Part shown: positions 60,137 through 64,000 of the stretch, piece after piece | How positions within the stretch are numbered: the first letter of the stretch is position 1 | Layout: every line of letters begins with the position of its first letter | Assembly: GCA_963780795.1 (NCBI GenBank) | Contig: CAWADH010000008.1 | Location: 682,001-746,000 of the forward strand | Length of the DNA stretch: 64,000 nt | Source of the DNA: DATJGR01 sp963780795 | GTDB taxonomy: Bacteria; Pseudomonadota; Gammaproteobacteria; Pseudomonadales; Azotimanducaceae | Reading direction: 5' to 3' | Notes under the pieces: generated by a model | Told to the model about the DNA's origin: nothing | The model's input: only the letters and a program-made list of their open reading frames with translations | Databases searched by the model: none | Program-made: the position numbers and the translations under genes

Positions 60137-61065
60137 ATGTTGAACGTTCACTTTGACGCAACACATTCGGACGAGGAACGGCGCGCTCGCCATCTATGAA
60201 GGGGACATTTACGTATACTCACCTAACGCCGCCAGTCTCGAATTCATCCGCTTCACTCAGGAGATGATTGAAGAGCATTTCGGGCAAGTTAGATCCGGAA
60301 TATGCGCAATTTGACATGGCGGTTCCGGATTACGCTGAGCTTCTCGGACGCCTCAAACCCATTTCATCCACGCCCCCGGATCCAGTGCGCGACTGGCAGA
60401 GATGCTCCGCGAGCGCGGCTGTGACCCCAACAACACCTATTTCAAGGTCCCCAAGCTAAGCTCCTCGACGAGCGACAACTATCTGACCACCGGGATCGCG
60501 TACGCATGGCATCCTCATCGTGATACTTGGTATTCGGGGGCGCAATGTCAGATCAATTGGTGGATACCGATCTATCCCATCAGAAGTGATAACTGTATGG
60601 CGTTCCATCCGCACTACTGGAATGAGCCGGTCGAAAACACATCGTCCGGCTATAACTATTACGAGTGGAACACAAAGTTTCGCGGTCAACACGTCGCTCA
60701 AATGATCGACAAGGACACGCGTCCTCTGCCAGCCCCGACACACACGATCGACTATTCCTCTACCGTTCGTCTGATCTGCCCACCGGGTGGACAAATCGTA
60801 TTCTCGAGCGCGCACCTGCATTCCACCGTCCCGAATACATCACGTAGGACACGATTCAGCGTGGATTTCCATACGGTAGACGTGCGCGGACCTCAACTCG
60901 GGGCTGGGCGCACCGAACACCGATTGTGCATGCACGGGAAGCGCGCTTCGAGAGTTCCGGCGCGTTAGCGATCTGGCTGGATTGCCGGAATCGACTCTCA
61001 AGCTATTCGAAGACGGCACCGAACACCTCGGGCCCGCGGTCTACGCTCCCAAAGTTCCCTCCTAG
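60137..61065 (+). pseudogene. Frame-broken PhyH-like (phytanoyl-CoA dioxygenase-type) gene
   Basis: Joining the frames gives a continuous PhyH-like protein of about 300 residues. Four frame changes are needed: near 60174, 60283, 60360 and 60889. Segment one starts MLNVHFDATHSDEE; segment two NGALAIYEGDIYVYSP; segment three KLDPEYAQFDMAVPDYAELL; segment four FIHAPGSSARLAEMLRERG through AWHPHRDTWYSGAQ and FSSAHLHSTVPN (iron motif H-R-D and distal H); the last segment DLNSGLGAPNTDCACTG to a TAG at 61063-61065. The stretch is lower in GC than its neighbours, suggesting transfer then decay. Sequencing error cannot be excluded but four indels are unlikely. Confidence 0.7.
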
Positions 61066-61094
61066 CGAACACGTCGACCCAGCGCGCAACATGG

Positions 61095-61931
61095 TCATTG
61101 CTCGAGGAGGCGCCCCTCCGCAACAGCCTGAACGCGTCCACCGACGCGCAACTGTCGCCCATCGGCTCGCAGGTAGAGACGCGACGGTCGCCTGATTTCG
61201 AAGCCCTGCTCCACGATCACGTCGATCGGCTTCTTCAGATGTGCGTGCAGATAGGCGGCGAAGCCGCTGTTGGCGCTGCCGGTGGCGGGATCTTCGCGCA
61301 CGCCGTTCGCGTCGAAGAACAAGCGCGCGGCGTAATGCGCCTCGCTCGAATACGCCTGCGGCGAGAACAGGAACACCGAGTTGATCGGCAGTCCTTCGGC
61401 GCCGCATGCGTGGAAATACGCCTCGTCGAGGCGCGCACGGCGCAGCGTCGCAAGATCGCGCACGCCGATGAAGACGAACTTCGGACCGATCGAAACGAGC
61501 TGTGCCGGGAGCTGCGGATCGAGATCTGCAACCGTCAGCCGCAACATGCGCGCGGCGCGTTCGGCAGGAAACCGTTCGCCGAGCGTTGGCTTCGGCGGTG
61601 CCATCCACGCAACGCCGGCGGCGCCGTCGAAACTCACGTCGACGTTTCCCAACGCGAGTTCGAGCGTGAAACTCGGCCGCGTATGTCCAAGCACCCACGC
61701 TGTGCCGATCGTCGGATGTCCCGCGAACGGCAACTCTTCGCCCGGCGTGAAAATGCGCACCTTCGCCCGTGACACGGTTTCTGAAGTGACGAACGTCGTT
61801 TCGGAGAAGTTCATCTCGCGCGCAATGGTCTGCATCGCTTCGTCTGACAGCCCCGCGCAGTCGCGCACCACCGCGAGCTGATTGCCGGCATAGCGCGTCT
61901 CGGCAAATACGTCGACGATGTGCAGACGCAT
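61095..61931 (-). CDS. PhzF-family isomerase/epimerase
   Basis: A 278-residue PhzF-like protein of diaminopimelate-epimerase fold. Conserved blocks: VDVFAETRYAGNQLAVV at the start, the catalytic E44 in NFSETTFV, FAGHPTIGTAWVLG, and DPATGSANSGFAAYL (Gly/Ala-rich motif). Normal length. PhzF-like proteins isomerise small acids; outside phenazine clusters, their substrates are unknown. No phenazine gene is present. It ends 29 bases from the pseudogene's stop and is 9 bases downstream of pntAA. Confidence 0.9.
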   Translation of the reverse strand: MRLHIVDVFAETRYAGNQLAVVRDCAGLSDEAMQTIAREMNFSETTFVTSETVSRAKVRIFTPGEELPFAGHPTIGTAWVLGHTRPSFTLELALGNVDVSFDGAAGVAWMAPPKPTLGERFPAERAARMLRLTVADLDPQLPAQLVSIGPKFVFIGVRDLATLRRARLDEAYFHACGAEGLPINSVFLFSPQAYSSEAHYAARLFFDANGVREDPATGSANSGFAAYLHAHLKKPIDVIVEQGFEIRRPSRLYLRADGRQLRVGGRVQAVAEGRLLEQ

Positions 61932-61940
61932 GATCGGCTC

Positions 61941-63068
61941 TTACAGCTTTTTGATGGTCTCGTTGACGATTTCACCGCCGCGCGTGATCACGCAGCCTTT
62001 GATGATGTCGTCCGCAGGATCGAGGCGAAGTTCCTTCGCTTCCTTGTTCCAGAACTCGTCCAACAGATTCACGATGTTGCTGGAGTACATCTCGCTGGCA
62101 TTGCGGCTGACGCGTGACGGCAGGTTGCCGAGGCCGACGACCAGCACACCGTTGATGTCCATCACTTCGTTGACGACCGCGCCTTCGACGTTGCCGCCGG
62201 ACTCGACTGCCATGTCGACGATGACGCTGCCCGGCTTCATCGCCTCGACCATATCGCGCGTGACGATGCGCGGCGCCGGCCGTCCGAATACCTGCGCGGT
62301 GGTGATCACGATGTCGGACTGGCTGATCACCTTCTTCATGCCGAGCCGTTGCAGTTCGAGCTGCTCCGGCGTCAGTTCGCGCGCATATCCCTGCTCGGTT
62401 TGCCCGGTGTTGCCCAGATCGATCTGCACGAACTTCGCGCCGAGCGACTGCACCTGTTCCGCAACGACCGGCCGCGTGTCGAACGCTTCGATGCGCGCGC
62501 CCAGGCGCTTTGCGGTGGCAATGGCCTGCAGACCCGCGACGCCCGCGCCGATTACGAACACGCGGCACGGTTGAATCGTGCCGGCGGGCGTCATCATCAT
62601 CGGCAGCATCTTAGGGCTGTAGGTGGCCGCCAGAATCACCGTGACGTAGCCGGCCAGATTCGCCTGCGACGACAGCGCGTCCATCTTCTGCGCGCGGGTA
62701 CTGCGCGGAACCATCTCCATCGAAATGCCGGTGATGCCGTGCGAGGCGAGCGCTGCTACCAGCGCCTTTTCGTTGAACGGGTCGAGGAAACTGACGTGGA
62801 TGACGCCGCGCGCGAGTTCTGCGAGGTCTGCTTCCGCAGGTTTACGCACCCGCACGACCACATCGGCCCCGGACACGGCCGCGCGCGCATCGGCGACGAC
62901 GGTGGCGCCGGCAGCACGGTATTCGTCGTCGGGAATACGTGCACCGGCGCCTAATCCCGACTCGACGTTGATCGAAAATCCGAGACCCGTCAGCTTCTTG
63001 ACGCCGGCCGGAACCAGCGCCGCCCGCAGTTCACCCGGCCACGTTTCTTTCGGCACGCCGATGCGCAT
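61941..63068 (-). CDS. pntAA: NAD(P) transhydrogenase subunit alpha part 1 (soluble domain I)
   Basis: A 375-residue soluble NAD-binding subunit of proton-translocating transhydrogenase, in the split (PntAA) form. MRIGVPKETWPGELRAALVP opens; VIGAGVAGLQAIATAKRLGA is the NAD Rossmann motif; PCRVFVIGAG, RPAPRIVTRDMVEAMKPGSVIVD follow. Normal length for PntAA; no pntAB or pntB is downstream, where PhzF follows. The ATG at 63068 is used; a longer in-frame start at 63134 is less likely. It could be an orphan or an alanine-dehydrogenase-like relative, but the sequence favours PntAA. Confidence 0.85.
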   Translation of the reverse strand: MRIGVPKETWPGELRAALVPAGVKKLTGLGFSINVESGLGAGARIPDDEYRAAGATVVADARAAVSGADVVVRVRKPAEADLAELARGVIHVSFLDPFNEKALVAALASHGITGISMEMVPRSTRAQKMDALSSQANLAGYVTVILAATYSPKMLPMMMTPAGTIQPCRVFVIGAGVAGLQAIATAKRLGARIEAFDTRPVVAEQVQSLGAKFVQIDLGNTGQTEQGYARELTPEQLELQRLGMKKVISQSDIVITTAQVFGRPAPRIVTRDMVEAMKPGSVIVDMAVESGGNVEGAVVNEVMDINGVLVVGLGNLPSRVSRNASEMYSSNIVNLLDEFWNKEAKELRLDPADDIIKGCVITRGGEIVNETIKKL

Positions 63069-63228
63069 GCAGCCATCCTCTTCTTGGTTGATCTTCGTCA
63101 GTGTTACGGCAGGCGTTTGCGCGGTGCGCCGCACAAAGGCGCGTTAGGCTAGCGAAAGCGCCAGGGCATGACAATGCTGGCTTACCTTCTGCCGACATGT
63201 CGCCGCGCAGCGCGACCGGCGATAAGGA

Positions 63229-63265
63229 ACCGCCGGTGCCAGGCACCGTCGGTGACTTGTCGAAC
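63229..63265. repeat. GGTGCCAGGCACC palindromic repeat with GACTTGTCGAAC flank
   Basis: Arms ACCGCCGGTGCC and GGCACCGTCGGT (one mismatch) around A63241, then TGACTTGTCGAAC. Matches one half of the 43-base palindrome at 44305-44347 in both core and flank. It lies in the gap between divergent pntAA and the MaoC-like gene. Confidence 0.75.
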
Positions 63266-63332
63266 GTCGTTCAACGGTGCTTCACACCCACGATGGCGAT
63301 ACGATGCGTTGCCTGCCGCCAGGAACGCTCCC

Positions 63333-64000
63333 ATGCCGCTGCACCAACCCGTCGCGATCAATCATTCGCAAGCGCACGAGAACCGCATCCACAGCGACGA
63401 CGTTGCACGCGCGTACGGCTTTACCGGCGCGCTGGTGCCGGGGGTCGCGGTTTTCGGTCACATGACCTATCCGCTGACGAACGAATTGGGCGTGGGTTGG
63501 CTCGGCCACAGCCGTGTCGCACTGCGGCTGCATAAGCCTGCGTACAACGGCGATCGTCTCTCAGTGCCGCTAAAGCAGACCGGCGAACAGACGTACCTCG
63601 TCGAGTGCTACAACGCGGCCGACGTGTTGCTCGCACAACTGACGGTGGAACTTCCGCAGGTGCTGCCGCCGGTCGATCCGCGCGCGCAGATTGCCGGAGC
63701 GGCGGCCAAACCGAAACGCATCGAGATCGACTGGAACGCGATCGAGGTGAACACGCCTTTCGCTGCGGTCGCCTGGACCCCGAGCGTCGAAGAGAATCGC
63801 AAATACACGGACGAACTTGCCGACGATCTGCCGGTGTACCGAACCGGCGTCGTGCATCCGCATCTGATCCAGCATTGGTGCAACCAGATGCTGGTGCGGC
63901 GCTTCATTCTGCCTGCGTGGATCCACGTCGGCACCGAGATGACGTTCCGCCGCGTGTTGAAAGTGGGCGACGCCGTGGACGTGCGCGCGATCCCGATCGA
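63333..64000 (+). CDS. MaoC-like hot-dog domain protein, 3' end cut by window edge
   Basis: 222 codons are present. The start AHENRIHSDDVARAYGFTGALVPGVAVFGHMTYPLT fits the R-hydratase/MaoC hot-dog fold, with D and H at about 22-43 as the probable hydratase pair; a second hot-dog region (VYRTGVVHPHLIQHWCNQML) follows, giving a double hot-dog. The likely role is hydrating an enoyl-CoA or a fatty-acyl thioester. The ATG at 63333 has AGGAA seven bases upstream. The right part lies beyond the window. It is divergent from pntAA and near a palindromic repeat. Confidence 0.8.
   Translation, partial: MPLHQPVAINHSQAHENRIHSDDVARAYGFTGALVPGVAVFGHMTYPLTNELGVGWLGHSRVALRLHKPAYNGDRLSVPLKQTGEQTYLVECYNAADVLLAQLTVELPQVLPPVDPRAQIAGAAAKPKRIEIDWNAIEVNTPFAAVAWTPSVEENRKYTDELADDLPVYRTGVVHPHLIQHWCNQMLVRRFILPAWIHVGTEMTFRRVLKVGDAVDVRAIPI

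Noticed and set aside
63101..63535. Alternative plus-strand frame at the MaoC-like gene start
   Set aside because: It is a shifted frame over the real gene, which has its own ribosome site at 63321-63325 and continues as a hot-dog fold.
1..64000. CRISPR array, prophage or insertion sequence
   Set aside because: No spaced direct repeats, transposase, integrase or phage structural genes were found.

Overview
The window is GC-rich chromosomal DNA with tightly packed genes, frequent GTG/TTG starts, and many stop/start overlaps of 1-4 bases. The gene content (SulP, DegP/HtrA-type protease, HAE1-type RND pump, short PutA, FolK, tRNA-Gly(CCC) with an encoded CCA end) fits a Gram-negative Pseudomonadota. 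The load of lipid or terpenoid catabolic enzymes would suit a soil or aquatic degrader such as a Steroidobacter- or Nevskiales-like gammaproteobacterium, but that placement is inference. No phage, insertion sequence, CRISPR array or replication origin was seen.

Layout. 1-8.3 kb: a class C serine hydrolase (cut by the left edge), a SulP transporter, a Gfa-family protein, a DUF899 protein, an acyl-CoA dehydrogenase coupled to an alpha/beta hydrolase, a DUF72 protein, an SDR and an AhpD/CMD-like protein. 8.3-16.2 kb: an ECF sigma factor overlapping a zinc-finger anti-sigma/bactofilin-like membrane protein, an orphan ParB-like protein, a two-gene RND efflux operon and DUF2784. 16.2-23.9 kb: a squalene-cyclase-like repeat protein, two Baeyer-Villiger-type flavin monooxygenases, a VOC protein, a PhyH-like oxygenase, a lipoprotein and a patatin. 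24-29.1 kb: a ParE-type toxin/antitoxin pair, a GNAT, a second DUF899, a GST, a carboxylesterase and an SDR. 29.1-39.7 kb, all minus strand: folK, a zinc-PLC-like exported protein, a double CaiB/BaiF CoA-transferase, a membrane class C hydrolase, a small exported protein, a degenerate TIR-like membrane protein and PutA, most of them overlapping or closely spaced. 39.8-47.3 kb: a zinc alcohol dehydrogenase with a terminator, a small unknown gene, an HtrA protease, an MFS transporter, tRNA-Gly, a repeat-rich gap, an SDR, an EstB-like hydrolase and a CPBP protease. 47.3-55.9 kb, minus strand: an EamA transporter, a Gfa-like protein, a quinone oxidoreductase, a form-II CO-dehydrogenase-like molybdenum hydroxylase (medium, large and small subunits plus CoxG) and an MFS transporter. 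56-64 kb: an SDR, DUF6524, an alpha/beta hydrolase, a sulfatase, a frame-broken PhyH-like pseudogene, PhzF, an orphan PntAA and a MaoC-like hot-dog protein cut by the right edge.

Taken together, much of the window reads as a catabolic accessory region. Monooxygenases insert oxygen, esterases and lactone-type hydrolases open products, SDR/ADH enzymes interconvert alcohols and ketones, CoA-transferase, acyl-CoA dehydrogenase and MaoC-like enzymes carry out beta-oxidation-like steps, and MFS/EamA/RND proteins move substrates. The most distinctive items are the TIR-like/PutA pair, the sigma/bactofilin anti-sigma unit, a dispersed 43-bp-type palindrome, a 64-nt hairpin upstream of an SDR, and a recently decayed dioxygenase gene of lower GC.
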